A stretch of 64,000 nt of DNA from Allocoprobacillus sp002160865 (GTDB taxonomy: Bacteria; Bacillota_I; Bacilli_A; Erysipelotrichales; Coprobacillaceae). Shown here in pieces: positions 9,178 to 18,635 of this stretch. The stretch spans positions 2,480,001 through 2,544,000 of the forward strand of contig NZ_AP031415.1 in assembly GCF_042850985.1 (NCBI RefSeq). The letters run 5' to 3'. The first letter of the stretch is position 1, and every line of letters begins with the position of its first letter. The position numbers were made by a program, and so were the translations under genes. The notes beneath the pieces are model-generated. The model was not told the DNA's origin and searched no databases. It saw only the letters and a program-made list of their open reading frames with translations.

Positions 9178-10212
9178 TTAAAATGATGCTGGTATCATCA
9201 TCAAACCTTCTTTTTCATCTAAATCATACATCAAATTCATATTTTGAATAGCCTGTCCAGCTGCACCTTTTACCATATTATCAATAGTTGATACAATAAT
9301 AAGTTGATGATATCTTGCATCATAGTGTAAAGATATATCACAGAAATTAGAATATTGTACAAATTTTAAATCAGCCACTTTTCCTTTTGGTAAGACTCTT
9401 ACAAAATATTCATCTTGATAAGTTTTTTGATAAATATCATAAACATCTTCCCATGATACAGAGTCCTTTAAAGATACATATATGGTAGAAATAATTCCAC
9501 GATTGACTGGCAATAAATGTGGTGTAAATACAACTTCTATATTCTGATGAGCCATCTTTGAAAGTTCTTGTTCAATTTCAGGAGTATGACGATGACTTGC
9601 GATTTTGTAAGGATGAAAAGATTCATTACATTTTGGAAAATGCGTGTCTTCCGTTAATGATTTCCCTGCTCCTGTTGTTCCAGACTTCGAATCAATAATA
9701 ATCTTTTCATCTTTTTGCATATGATGTTTTAAAAGTGGATAAAGTCCTAAAGTAATAGAAGTTGGATAACATCCCGGATTTCCAATAATTGTTGCTTTCT
9801 TAATTTGTTCTCGATTGACTTCACTTAAACCATAAACCTGTTTTTCATGAAGATCTGGATATTGATAATCATGAAGATACCATTGTTGATAATCTTTTTC
9901 ATGATCCAAGCGAAAATCTGCACCTAAATCAATAAATTTTTTTCCTTTTTCATCACAAACTTTCGCATATTTTTCACTTAGCCCATGAGGAAGGGAAGCA
10001 AAAATCATCTCTGCCTTTTCCAATACTTCCTGATCATTTGTCAACATCATATCAAATCTTCCATAAAAAGATGGATATAAATCAGAAATCATCTTTCCTT
10101 CATAACTTTGTGAACTTATCGCAATAATATCTACATCTTTATGACCTAATAGTAATCGATACAGCTCAGCTCCAGCATACCCACTGGCACCTATAATTCC
10201 TACTTTTATCAT
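9178..10212 (-). CDS. argC: N-acetyl-gamma-glutamyl-phosphate reductase
   Basis: ArgC reduces acetylglutamyl phosphate to the semialdehyde with NADPH. The N-terminus has the dinucleotide loop GASGYAG (residues 8-14). The catalytic cysteine is Cys148 in GNPGCYP, and HRHTPEIEQ follows. Length is 344 residues, normal for the family. It overlaps the end of argH by 4 bases, a translational coupling junction. Confidence 0.96.
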   Translation of the reverse strand: MIKVGIIGASGYAGAELYRLLLGHKDVDIIAISSQSYEGKMISDLYPSFYGRFDMMLTNDQEVLEKAEMIFASLPHGLSEKYAKVCDEKGKKFIDLGADFRLDHEKDYQQWYLHDYQYPDLHEKQVYGLSEVNREQIKKATIIGNPGCYPTSITLGLYPLLKHHMQKDEKIIIDSKSGTTGAGKSLTEDTHFPKCNESFHPYKIASHRHTPEIEQELSKMAHQNIEVVFTPHLLPVNRGIISTIYVSLKDSVSWEDVYDIYQKTYQDEYFVRVLPKGKVADLKFVQYSNFCDISLHYDARYHQLIIVSTIDNMVKGAAGQAIQNMNLMYDLDEKEGLMMIPASF

Positions 10213-11588
10213 TTCAATGCCTCCAATTTCTTGACCATTCTTTCAATTGCTTTTTGACAAGTTACTGGTGCTGGACCACCTTCCACTTTTCTATTTTCAA
10301 TACAAGTCAAAAGTGATATAGCCTGATAAATATCTTCATCAAAAACTTCATCAAAAGACTGATAAACATTTAACGGAAGTGTTTCAAGCACTTCATCATG
10401 ATCAATACAATAAGCAACGAGTTGTCCTGTTGTTTTATAAGCATCTCTAAAAGCTCTACCCTTTTTCACAAGATAATCAGCACAATCTGTCGCATTGATA
10501 AATCCTTTGGCAGCACATTCTTTCATACGTTCAACATTCACTTTCATTGTCTTAATCATATCTGTAAATACAGGTAAACACATTTTCACTTGATCAATAC
10601 TATCAAATAATGTTTCTTTATCTTCCTGCATATCCTTATTATAAGCCAAAGGTAATCCTTTCATCATCGTTAAAAGTGTTGAAACATGATTGATGACTCT
10701 GGCACTTTTTCCTCTGACAAGTTCAGCAATATCTGGATTTTTCTTTTGTGGCATGATGCTTGACCCCGTCGCATAAGCATCATCTAATTCAATATATTTA
10801 AATTCCCATGAACACCATAGGATGATTTCTTCACTCAAACGTGAAAGATGCATCATAATCATAGCTAAATCATTAGCTAATTCTATCGCATAATCTCTAT
10901 CGCTGACACCATCGAGTGAATTATACATAATATCGTCCATACCTAATTCTTGAGCGACAAACATTCTATCAATAGGATATGTTGTTGTGGCTAATGCCCC
11001 ACTTCCCAGTGGTGATACATTCATACGTTTCAAACAATCTTCTAATCTTGTATAATCACGATAAAACATTTCAACATAAGCCATCAAGTGATGTGCAAAA
11101 GTGATGGGTTGTGCTCTTTGTAAATGCGTATAACCACACATAATTGTATGGGTGTGAGCCTTAGCCTTTTCGATCATCACTTTCATCAGCTCTATCAACA
11201 TATTTTTAATGTCGTTCATCTCATCACGCGTATATAATCTTAAATCTAAAGCTACCTGATCATTACGTGATCTGGCTGTATGCAACTTTTTCCCACTGAC
11301 TGGATAACGCTTTGTCAGCTCTGCTTCTATAAACATATGAATATCTTCAGCTTCAGGATCAAACAATAGTTTTCCTTCTTCAATTTCTTGAAGAATATCA
11401 TTCAATCCCTGTAAGATTTCATCTAAATCCTGTCTTGAAATAATCCCCTGTTTTGCCAGCATTTTTGCATGGGCCTGACTTCCCATAATATCATGTTTAT
11501 ACATTCTTGCATCAAATGATATAGATGAATTAAAAGCATTCACATCTGCATTAATCTCTTTTTTAAATCTACCAGCCCATAATGCCAT
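10209..11588 (-). CDS. argH: Argininosuccinate lyase
   Basis: ArgH splits argininosuccinate into arginine and fumarate. The 459-residue protein carries the fumarase-superfamily signature GSSIMPQKKNPD at 275-286, with the catalytic serine in that loop, and THLQRAQP at 154-161. It is the second gene of the operon, 11 bases after argG and overlapping argC. Confidence 0.97.
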   Translation of the reverse strand: MALWAGRFKKEINADVNAFNSSISFDARMYKHDIMGSQAHAKMLAKQGIISRQDLDEILQGLNDILQEIEEGKLLFDPEAEDIHMFIEAELTKRYPVSGKKLHTARSRNDQVALDLRLYTRDEMNDIKNMLIELMKVMIEKAKAHTHTIMCGYTHLQRAQPITFAHHLMAYVEMFYRDYTRLEDCLKRMNVSPLGSGALATTTYPIDRMFVAQELGMDDIMYNSLDGVSDRDYAIELANDLAMIMMHLSRLSEEIILWCSWEFKYIELDDAYATGSSIMPQKKNPDIAELVRGKSARVINHVSTLLTMMKGLPLAYNKDMQEDKETLFDSIDQVKMCLPVFTDMIKTMKVNVERMKECAAKGFINATDCADYLVKKGRAFRDAYKTTGQLVAYCIDHDEVLETLPLNVYQSFDEVFDEDIYQAISLLTCIENRKVEGGPAPVTCQKAIERMVKKLEALK

Positions 11589-11599
11589 ATTTTCAACCC

Positions 11600-12820
11600 C
11601 TATTTCTTTCTTTGTTGATCTAATAAAGCTTTTACCTTAATAGGTAAACCATATAAATTAATGAATCCTTGAGAATCCATTTGATTATAATCTTCATCCT
11701 CTCCAAATGAAGCTGTCTGTTCACTATATAAAGTATCTGGTGAAGTCATTCCTGCTCCAATAATATTTCCTTTATATAATTTTAATTTCACTTCTCCATT
11801 GACAGTCTTTTGTGTTTCATCAATAAAAGCCAATAATGCTTTTGTAAGTGGTGTATACCATTGACCATTATATAAAATATCTGCTAGTTTTTGAGATACC
11901 TGATATTTAAAATGTTGTGTTTCTTTATCAATTGTGATTTCTTCCAAATCAGCATGAGCTTTATAAAGAATTGTTCCTCCCGGTGTTTCATAGACACCTC
12001 TTGACTTCATACCAACCAATCTATTTTCAACCATATCAATGATACCAATACCATTTTCCCCACCAATTTTATTTAAAGCAGTAATTAAATCAATACCATT
12101 CATTTTTTCACCATTTAAAGCAACAGGTACTCCTTTTTCAAAAGTTAAAGTAATATATGTTGGCTTATCTGGTGCTTTTTCTGGTGTGACACCTAATTCA
12201 AGAATCTTATCATACATTGGTTCATTTGCAGGATTCTCCAAATCTAATCCTTCATGTGATAAATGCCATAAGTTTTTATCCTTAGAATAATTTGTTTCTT
12301 TATTGATTTTTAAAGGAATATTTCTCGCTTGGGCATATTCAATTTCATCTTCTCTACTTTTTAATTCCCATACTCTCCATGGTGCAATAATATCCAATTC
12401 AGGTGCAAAGGCTTTAATTGTCAGTTCAAATCTGACTTGATCATTTCCTTTACCTGTACAACCATGACAAATGGCATCTGCCCCTTCTTTTTTAGCAATT
12501 TCCACTAATTTTTTAGCGATGATTGGTCTTGCTAGAGAAGTTCCTAAAAGATATTTTCCTTCATAAACAGCATTAGCTTTAATAGCTGGGAAAATAAAAT
12601 CATTCACAAACTCTTCCTTGCAATCAGCACAATAATATTTAGAAGCTCCGGTTGCTAGAGCTTTTTCTTCTAATCCATCAAGTTCATCTCCTTGACCAAC
12701 ATCTCCAGCCACAGCAATAACTTCACAACCATAATTTTCTTTTAACCATGCAATAATAATTGATGTATCCAATCCTCCTGAATACGCTAATACGACTTTT
12801 TTATATTGTTTCTTTTCCAT
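11600..12820 (-). CDS. argG: Argininosuccinate synthase
   Basis: ArgG joins citrulline and aspartate using ATP. The PP-loop SGGLDTS is at residues 14-20, and the 406-residue length is typical. It is the first gene of argGHCJBF and sits directly behind a T-box leader, so the whole pathway block appears to be induced when a cognate tRNA is uncharged. Confidence 0.97.
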   Translation of the reverse strand: MEKKQYKKVVLAYSGGLDTSIIIAWLKENYGCEVIAVAGDVGQGDELDGLEEKALATGASKYYCADCKEEFVNDFIFPAIKANAVYEGKYLLGTSLARPIIAKKLVEIAKKEGADAICHGCTGKGNDQVRFELTIKAFAPELDIIAPWRVWELKSREDEIEYAQARNIPLKINKETNYSKDKNLWHLSHEGLDLENPANEPMYDKILELGVTPEKAPDKPTYITLTFEKGVPVALNGEKMNGIDLITALNKIGGENGIGIIDMVENRLVGMKSRGVYETPGGTILYKAHADLEEITIDKETQHFKYQVSQKLADILYNGQWYTPLTKALLAFIDETQKTVNGEVKLKLYKGNIIGAGMTSPDTLYSEQTASFGEDEDYNQMDSQGFINLYGLPIKVKALLDQQRKK

Positions 12821-12899
12821 CTTTCATTTTCCTCCATTATTTCTATATTATTCAATTGATTATTTATACATTGAACTCGCCGCAATTTCATCACCCTCT

Positions 12900-13140
12900 C
12901 TAAAACAAAAAACCTCTGGATAAATCCAGAGGTGCATAAACACGGTACCACTCTAGTTGTCAGATAATATAATATCTAACCACTCTTTCCTTTAACGCAG
13001 GTTACGTTCCATTATACTTCTCTTTCCAATGGACTCTCACAGGTGCGTTTCACATCTTTCCACTTAGTAGCCTTCCACTCTGTGCTACCTCGCTTGAAGC
13101 GTTCAAGATATTACTTTTCCTGCTCAACGATTTTTAATAT
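12900..13140 (-). ncRNA. T-box leader controlling the arg operon
   Basis: On the minus strand the leader opens with the Stem I hallmarks GAGCAGGAAAAGTA. It then shows the T-box core AGAGTGGTACCGTG (12941-12954), close to the consensus AGGGTGGNACCGCG. It ends with an intrinsic terminator, CCTCTGGA-TTTA-TCCAGAGG (12913-12932), and a T run. In the specifier side of Stem I I read GAAACGCACC, where CGC (Arg) is the most sensible specifier given the genes; this assignment is an inference. T-boxes bind uncharged tRNA and prevent termination. Confidence 0.9.
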
Positions 13141-13146
13141 GCGTTA

Positions 13147-13175
13147 ATCATACATGGACATTTTTATTTTGTCAA
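13147..13175 (-). promoter_or_regulatory. Promoter of the arg operon
   Basis: TTGACA and TATGAT on the minus strand are separated by exactly 17 bases, just upstream of the T-box leader. The remaining stretch to 13309 is AT-rich and I see no gene in it. Confidence 0.85.
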
Positions 13176-13309
13176 TATAAATTTTCATTTTTTCAAAATA
13201 TAACAATTTTTTTTATGAAAATACAAACTTATATATCTTATTTTTATCAAAGAGAAATAACGAAAATTTGTTGAAGATAAAGCAAAAACTCACTATTTCT
13301 TCCATTTTC

Positions 13310-13825
13310 CTATCTCATCATAAAATAAACAATACACAAAGAAACGATGATCAAAAAAACACCTATCAACAAAAAAACAAGTCCAACTATAGATAGTTTC
13401 TCTGGTATCTTTTCTACAAATGACATCTGTGGTTTTGACGGATTATAATAAACAGGCATACGTGATTCCAAAGGCCACATTTGCATAGCATCACGTTTAC
13501 CCATTCTCCCACCAGCTATAGACAAATAGTCATTTTTTGTTACTTTTACAAAAGGTTCTTCTTGTGATTTCCAACTTTTCATCACATAACCACGAAAGCT
13601 TCTTTTCCTTCGATAAGTTTCTCCAAAAACACGATATTCAACAACTGGCACAATCACACCATTTCCTCTATAACCATAATCAACAACTTTTCCTTCAGTC
13701 ATGTCTTGGCAAAGATGTATTTTTCTTTTTTGTAGAAATATAATCAAAAATCCAATAACTGTAAAAACAGCACCAAGACCTCCAACAATTAAAAATACAA
13801 ATAGTGTTGTTTCCTCTTTTGACAT
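13310..13825 (-). CDS. DUF3592-like two-helix membrane protein
   Basis: This 171-residue protein has a membrane helix near residues 8-30, a soluble beta-rich middle with YGYRGNG, VPVVEYRVFGETY and PVYYNPSKP, and a second helix near 143-168. This layout and the 'vYYNPxnP' ending resemble DUF3592 proteins, whose function is unknown. The start has a GGGGAGTGAGAAG-type ribosome site. It stands alone between the arg promoter and the divergent MFS operon. Confidence 0.7.
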   Translation of the reverse strand: MSKEETTLFVFLIVGGLGAVFTVIGFLIIFLQKRKIHLCQDMTEGKVVDYGYRGNGVIVPVVEYRVFGETYRRKRSFRGYVMKSWKSQEEPFVKVTKNDYLSIAGGRMGKRDAMQMWPLESRMPVYYNPSKPQMSFVEKIPEKLSIVGLVFLLIGVFLIIVSLCIVYFMMR

Positions 13826-13887
13826 CTTCTCACTCCCCTTTACCTTTATTAAATACTATCTTTATATAAAAATCAACTACCATTATA

Positions 13888-13903
13888 TTAGATAATTATC
13901 TAA
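13888..13903. promoter_or_regulatory. Perfect palindromic operator upstream of the MFS gene
   Basis: TTAGATAATTATCTAA is a perfect 16-base palindrome ending nine bases before the -35 hexamer. A half-site, ATCTAA, lies in the promoter spacer (13921-13926). It is the likely binding site of the ArsR-type regulator encoded in the operon. Confidence 0.7.
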
Positions 13904-13911
13904 TATTATTA

Positions 13912-13939
13912 TTGACTTTTATCTAATTAACATTATAAT
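13912..13939 (+). promoter_or_regulatory. Promoter of the MFS-ArsR operon
   Basis: TTGACT and TATAAT are separated by 16 bases, about 55 bases before the MFS start. Operators flank both sides, which fits repression. Confidence 0.75.
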
Positions 13940-13960
13940 TTTATATATATTGAATATATA

Positions 13961-13978
13961 GTTAGATATTAATCTAAC
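13961..13978. promoter_or_regulatory. Second palindromic operator
   Basis: GTTAGAT and ATCTAAC form perfect 7-base arms around ATTA, between the -10 element and the ribosome binding site. It shares the TTAGAT/ATCTAA core with the operator at 13888. Confidence 0.7.
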
Positions 13979-13992
13979 AAGGAGGTCATATC

Positions 13993-15234
13993 ATGAAATA
14001 TACACAATTAAAAAATGAAAAAGAATTTTTCAAATTAGCTATTGCATCAGCATTTAATCGTTTTGGTGATTCTATTGATGCCCTCGCTTTAACATGGCTT
14101 GTTTATGCATTGAGTGGTAATGCTATGTATAGTGCTGTGAACTTTGGAATAAACTATTTACCTACAATTATCCTTACACCAATCATGGGTGCTTTTATTG
14201 AAAAAAGAAATAAAAAAAGAATCCTGGCGTTAAGTGATATTATTCGTGCCTCACTTGTCATCTTGATGATGACTTTATATATGACTGAACATCTCAATGT
14301 TTATATCATCATGTTCATAACATTCATGATTTCAACTTTAGAAACATTACGTGTTCCTGCTTCAACACCTTTAGTCGCATCGCTTGTCAGTAAAGACAAA
14401 TATGATATCGCTCAATCTTTGCATACATCTTTATCTAAAGGTGCTGAAATTATCGGGATGGGTTTAGCTGGTTTTCTATTAAGCACAAGTGGTATTGTTT
14501 TCACTTTCATTGTTGATGTCAGTGCATTTATAATCAGTGGTTTATTAGTCAGTTGGTTACATTTCACTCAAAGAAACACTTCTCATAAACAATCAACATT
14601 ATTACTATTAAAAGAAGGATTCAAATATACCAAAACCAAACCATCTTTGATCCAACTTTGCATTTTAGCTTGTTGTATTAATGCTTTTTTGGTACCTATC
14701 AATGCTTTTTCTAGTGCTTTAAGTGTTGAAGTTTATCATGGTGGTCCTCAAATGGTTTCTTATTTATCTATTGGGTTTAGTGCAGGTAGTGTTATTGGTT
14801 CTGTTATTTATCCTTATATTGCCTCTTATATGAATGCGAAAAGAATGATTCAGACTTTATTTGGTGGTGCTAGTATTTTCTATATTTTTTCGATTGTATT
14901 CTCTTATTTTCCATTACAACTTGTCAAATCTTTCGGCCTTTTTATACTGGCAATTATGTTTGGAACAGTTGTTGTGTTTGCGAATATGTATGGACAAATA
15001 ATGGTTCTGCAAAAAGTACATCCAACTTATTTAGCACGTTTTAGTGCGATTATGAATTCCTTTGGTGTTTCTACTATTCCTCTTGTGTCCTTTTTAATGA
15101 GTTTTTTAAGTTCTTTATTTTCTATTCAAAATATTTTTATTTTTACTGGAATATTTGTTATGATAGTAGGAGGAATATTGTTATATAATTCTATAGATGA
15201 GGTGATTGATCAAGATGAAAATGACGATATATAA
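13993..15234 (+). CDS. MFS transporter (macrolide-exporter-like)
   Basis: This 413-residue protein has about twelve hydrophobic segments and the layout of MFS_3/MefA-type exporters, including an N-terminal RFGDSID and a loop EKRNKKRILALSD between helices 2 and 3. AAGGAGG lies 9 bases before the ATG. It is followed, with a 20-base overlap, by an ArsR-type regulator, and the promoter carries matching operators. The pairing suggests export of a compound that releases the repressor; the substrate cannot be told from sequence. Confidence 0.85.
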   Translation: MKYTQLKNEKEFFKLAIASAFNRFGDSIDALALTWLVYALSGNAMYSAVNFGINYLPTIILTPIMGAFIEKRNKKRILALSDIIRASLVILMMTLYMTEHLNVYIIMFITFMISTLETLRVPASTPLVASLVSKDKYDIAQSLHTSLSKGAEIIGMGLAGFLLSTSGIVFTFIVDVSAFIISGLLVSWLHFTQRNTSHKQSTLLLLKEGFKYTKTKPSLIQLCILACCINAFLVPINAFSSALSVEVYHGGPQMVSYLSIGFSAGSVIGSVIYPYIASYMNAKRMIQTLFGGASIFYIFSIVFSYFPLQLVKSFGLFILAIMFGTVVVFANMYGQIMVLQKVHPTYLARFSAIMNSFGVSTIPLVSFLMSFLSSLFSIQNIFIFTGIFVMIVGGILLYNSIDEVIDQDENDDI

Positions 15235-16234
15235 TGAACCTTTATGGTATAAAGAATGGCGAGATTTAGGATTTGAATGTGTGAATGGTCCTAAAACATT
15301 ATCTTTAAATATCTCACAAAAAAATGAAAACTTTTCTACTTTCAAAAAAAGTCATGACATATTGATAAGAAAAGCAAAAAAGATAAAAAATCTTCAAAAA
15401 TATTTTTTATCTTATCAATTAGATAACAATGAAATATTATGTTTAGCTGATTTTATCTTAAATGCTTTCTACCATGTCAATGAGTTTTCTAAGGAGCATA
15501 TGGAAGAAACCTTAATTCAAAAGTTTACTGATTTTCATATTGATGAATTAAGAGAAGATACTTTAAAATTCATTGATTTTCAAAATGATGTTATAGCAAG
15601 TATCAGACAATTAAATATTGATAACGAAGCCAAACTGGATATTATTGAAACGCTCTATCATCCTGCTGCTATGATTCATGGTTTATTTGATATTTTTAGA
15701 CAATTTGAAGATATTTATCAATCTTTAAATTTAGATCATAATCTTTTTCATAGCACTCAAAATATCAAAGAAAACGATTTACGTTTATTTTTTGAACATA
15801 TTGGTTTAAATATCGATGAAACACCTCTTTATATTTATCCTTCTTTTGCAAATTATCATTCATTGGTATTATTGATAGAAGAAGATCATTATGTTTTACT
15901 TATGGGAGCTGGTTTAGAAAGCCAATCTTTAACTTCCTATCATGAATCCCGTAATGAGCAACAGAAATTAGAATATTTCTTAAAGGTTTTAAGTGATAAA
16001 TCTAAGTTTGAAATTTTAACTCTGTTAAAGAAAAAGTCCATGTATGGTAATGAACTTGCTAAAGCTATGCATTTAAAAACACCTACGATATCTTATCATA
16101 TGGATGCTCTTATCAGTGGTGATCTTATTCATATCAGGAAGGAAAATAATCGTATTTACTATTCCTTAAACAAAGAGGAAATTGAACACATGATACAATA
16201 TCTACATCATAAACTACTAAAGGATGAGAACTGA
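15215..16234 (+). CDS. ArsR-type winged-helix repressor with a large N-terminal domain
   Basis: A C-terminal winged helix (about residues 255-330) is typical of ArsR/SmtB regulators, with LLKKKSMYGNELAKAM then TPTISYHMDAL as the recognition helix. The roughly 250-residue N-terminal part resembles the alpha-helical ligand or dimer domain found in MFS-associated regulators and has no metal-binding cysteines. I chose the ATG at 15215 because GAGGTGA lies 9 bases upstream; a TTG at 15206 is also in frame. It overlaps the MFS gene and probably represses its own operon through the TTAGAT palindromes. Confidence 0.8.
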   Translation: MKMTIYNEPLWYKEWRDLGFECVNGPKTLSLNISQKNENFSTFKKSHDILIRKAKKIKNLQKYFLSYQLDNNEILCLADFILNAFYHVNEFSKEHMEETLIQKFTDFHIDELREDTLKFIDFQNDVIASIRQLNIDNEAKLDIIETLYHPAAMIHGLFDIFRQFEDIYQSLNLDHNLFHSTQNIKENDLRLFFEHIGLNIDETPLYIYPSFANYHSLVLLIEEDHYVLLMGAGLESQSLTSYHESRNEQQKLEYFLKVLSDKSKFEILTLLKKKSMYGNELAKAMHLKTPTISYHMDALISGDLIHIRKENNRIYYSLNKEEIEHMIQYLHHKLLKDEN

Positions 16235-16247
16235 ATCTCATCCTTTT
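16222..16247. terminator. Terminator after the regulator, possibly bidirectional
   Basis: GGATGAGA and TCTCATCC form a perfect 8-bp stem followed by TTTT on the plus strand. The regulator's stop codon lies in the loop. The ABC permease gene on the other strand ends at the same place. Confidence 0.8.
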
Positions 16248-17808
16248 AATCACTCTTTAATTCTCTACCATTCATCATACCTTGACAAGCCCACAATATA
16301 ATGAAGGATAATATAAAATTCATAGCTAAAGAAGCTATTGAGATTATTGTGAGAGTCGTTGGGGTTAAACTATTTGTCATCACAAGAATCACTGTCAATA
16401 GAACACTTGGCAATGCACTGACTAACATAATCAACATACGCATCATATTTTCAAAAACACGTGTTGAACGACTTTTTAATATACGAATCGTCAATACACT
16501 GGCACTCATAAATACAAAGATGTAACCAAACATATTAAGTAAATACATCAAAATATTAAGAATTGATTCATGATAGTAAATCCCAACAATAACAAATGAT
16601 AAAACACCTATAACTGATACTTTCATAAAAGTAGGAATCATCACAGCAATTAATTTTTTATAAGGTTGATCTGGTATAAGATAAATCTGATAATTTTTCA
16701 ATTCAGCTGTTAAATCACTTGTCTGCATCATCATAAATAACCAGATAACCATCATATAAATAAAGAATCCAAATCCCATATTACTAAAAATAGTGATAAT
16801 CAGATAAATCCCAATAGAAAGCAAATCATTCCATGAAACAAGACTCCCTTTTTTCTTCATAATAAGAAGATTTTTAGATAATACAGCAAAAGCACCATCA
16901 TAGAATCTTTTAACATTGATCTTTTTCACTTTCACATTTCTTAAAGCATCCTGATTTCCCGCTTTAAATTCCTTTAAACGTTTTGATAATTCTAATGAAT
17001 CTTCTAATGCCTGTTCATAAAAATCACCCTTATAACTAATAAACAACAAATAAATCACAATCAAACAAATCATCAACAATAATAACCCTAAAACCGTTAA
17101 AATCATCTTTGATTCTACATAAGAAATCAAAGTTAACTTTAACCATCCAAATACTGGTACATAATAAAAGAGTGGTGATTCAATAAAATCAATCATAATC
17201 GTTTGTATACGTCCAGTCTGTATATAGGTTAATATTAATATCACTGCCAGAATCAAAACAAAGATTCCTGCAATTACATAATTCATCTTTTTATATTTTT
17301 GATCTCCAATGGATAAAACATAACTATAATCAATGAATATAAGAAAAGTCATGATTGTTATAACACTACCTACTAAAGCTAACATAATAAATCCTAAATC
17401 AACTTTGATTTGCATATTCATACCTATAAAAAAAATCAAAGCAAAGAAAGCAAGTAATATGGATTGTAAAAAGGTTTGAAAAGATAAAAATGTCATAATC
17501 TGTTTTTTATGAAAAGGTCCACTAAATAAAAAGTAGGCATCTTCACCAGAAAACAAAGCTTTTTTTGAAGAAAGCATTGTAGAAAATAACATTAGAGCTA
17601 AAAAACCTATAAAGATAAGAATAGATGAATGTAATTCAAAATTCACTAACATCAATGTATTATCTTTTGGTAAAAAGAAGAAAGCATAGAAAATAAAACC
17701 ATATAAAAGAACAACAAAAATTGTAAAGATAGCACTAGAAGGCTTTTTAAAAAGATTTCTCAAAGATGCTTTGGTTTTCATAAACCATAACAAACATAAT
17801 GCTTTCAT
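16246..17808 (-). CDS. Putative ABC exporter membrane subunit
   Basis: This 520-residue protein has many hydrophobic segments grouped in two blocks (about 25-270 and 330-510) around a Lys-rich cytoplasmic stretch (about 275-305). It looks like the 'putative ABC exporter' family (ABC_tran_2/YthQ-like). The start is one base after the stop of an ABC ATPase, so the two form an exporter. The substrate is unknown. Confidence 0.78.
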   Translation of the reverse strand: MKALCLLWFMKTKASLRNLFKKPSSAIFTIFVVLLYGFIFYAFFFLPKDNTLMLVNFELHSSILIFIGFLALMLFSTMLSSKKALFSGEDAYFLFSGPFHKKQIMTFLSFQTFLQSILLAFFALIFFIGMNMQIKVDLGFIMLALVGSVITIMTFLIFIDYSYVLSIGDQKYKKMNYVIAGIFVLILAVILILTYIQTGRIQTIMIDFIESPLFYYVPVFGWLKLTLISYVESKMILTVLGLLLLMICLIVIYLLFISYKGDFYEQALEDSLELSKRLKEFKAGNQDALRNVKVKKINVKRFYDGAFAVLSKNLLIMKKKGSLVSWNDLLSIGIYLIITIFSNMGFGFFIYMMVIWLFMMMQTSDLTAELKNYQIYLIPDQPYKKLIAVMIPTFMKVSVIGVLSFVIVGIYYHESILNILMYLLNMFGYIFVFMSASVLTIRILKSRSTRVFENMMRMLIMLVSALPSVLLTVILVMTNSLTPTTLTIISIASLAMNFILSFIILWACQGMMNGRELKSD

Positions 17809-17809
17809 A

Positions 17810-18502
17810 CTATTTTCCTTCTGTTAATTCAAAGAAGTAATCTTTTAAACTTTCTTCTTGAAGCTCATCTTTTTGAATTCTTTTGATAATATGCCCTTCT
17901 TTCATAATATAAGCTTCATCAAAAATATCACTGACAATATCAATAATATGTGTACTAATCAATACTGCACAACCTTCATCAGCAATATTTCTCAATATTT
18001 TTAAAGTTTCTTCAATACTTGCTGGGTCTAAACCAACCATCGGTTCATCCACAAGTAAAGCCTTTGGCTCAATCATAAAAGCTAACAACATACTTAACTT
18101 CTGTGTCATCCCTTTACTTAACTCTTTTGCCATTTTCTTTCTTTTTTCAGTAAGGTGAAACAATTCCAGATACTTTTGTGCTTTTTCCTTATAATTTTCG
18201 ACTTGATAGGCATGTCCTATAAAATCAATATGCTCATCTACCGTAAGCAAATCATATAAAACAGGCGTTTCTGGTACATAACCAAAACAACGTTTCGCTT
18301 CAATAGAACCATTATCATATCCACATATTTGAATATTTCCTTCAAACTTCAAAAGATTTGCAATACTTTTAATCGTCGTTGATTTTCCTGCTCCATTAGG
18401 GCCTAATAAGATTGTAATCTTACCACTTTGAGCAACCAGTTCAATATCATCCACTGCTTTGAACGAACCATAACGTTTCGTTAAATGATGTATTTCTATC
18501 AT
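17810..18502 (-). CDS. ABC transporter ATP-binding protein
   Basis: This 230-residue ATPase has Walker A (GPNGAGKS), signature LSKGMTQK, Walker B (ALLVDEPM) and the switch His (ISTH). The KGMxQ-type signature is usual in EcsA/YthP-like exporters. A GAGGAGGGATGTT ribosome site precedes the ATG. It is the first gene of a two-gene operon with the membrane subunit. Confidence 0.9.
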   Translation of the reverse strand: MIEIHHLTKRYGSFKAVDDIELVAQSGKITILLGPNGAGKSTTIKSIANLLKFEGNIQICGYDNGSIEAKRCFGYVPETPVLYDLLTVDEHIDFIGHAYQVENYKEKAQKYLELFHLTEKRKKMAKELSKGMTQKLSMLLAFMIEPKALLVDEPMVGLDPASIEETLKILRNIADEGCAVLISTHIIDIVSDIFDEAYIMKEGHIIKRIQKDELQEESLKDYFFELTEGK

Positions 18503-18524
18503 AACATCCCTCCTCGTTTTTTAT

Positions 18525-18556
18525 TATATACCCCCCCCTCTCTCATTTTTTGCAAG
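18525..18556 (-). promoter_or_regulatory. Promoter region with a G8 tract
   Basis: On the minus strand TTGCAA is followed by AAAATGAGAGA, eight G residues and TATATAAT. The spacing to TATATA is 19 and to TATAAT 21, longer than the ideal 17. Since the G tract sits inside the spacer, its length would change promoter strength. Confidence 0.45.
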
Positions 18557-18603
18557 GGGCAAGTTATATAATTTGATTATACCCGCTCATTAGAAAAATG
18601 TCA

Positions 18604-18635
18604 CGAAAAAAGGAACATCTCTATTAATGCTCCTT
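18604..18635 (-). terminator. Terminator of the Lrp/aminotransferase/EIIB-like operon
   Basis: On the minus strand AAGGAGCAT pairs with ATGTTCCTT (one mismatch), followed by TTTTTT. It overlaps the stop codon of the EIIB-like gene. Confidence 0.75.
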
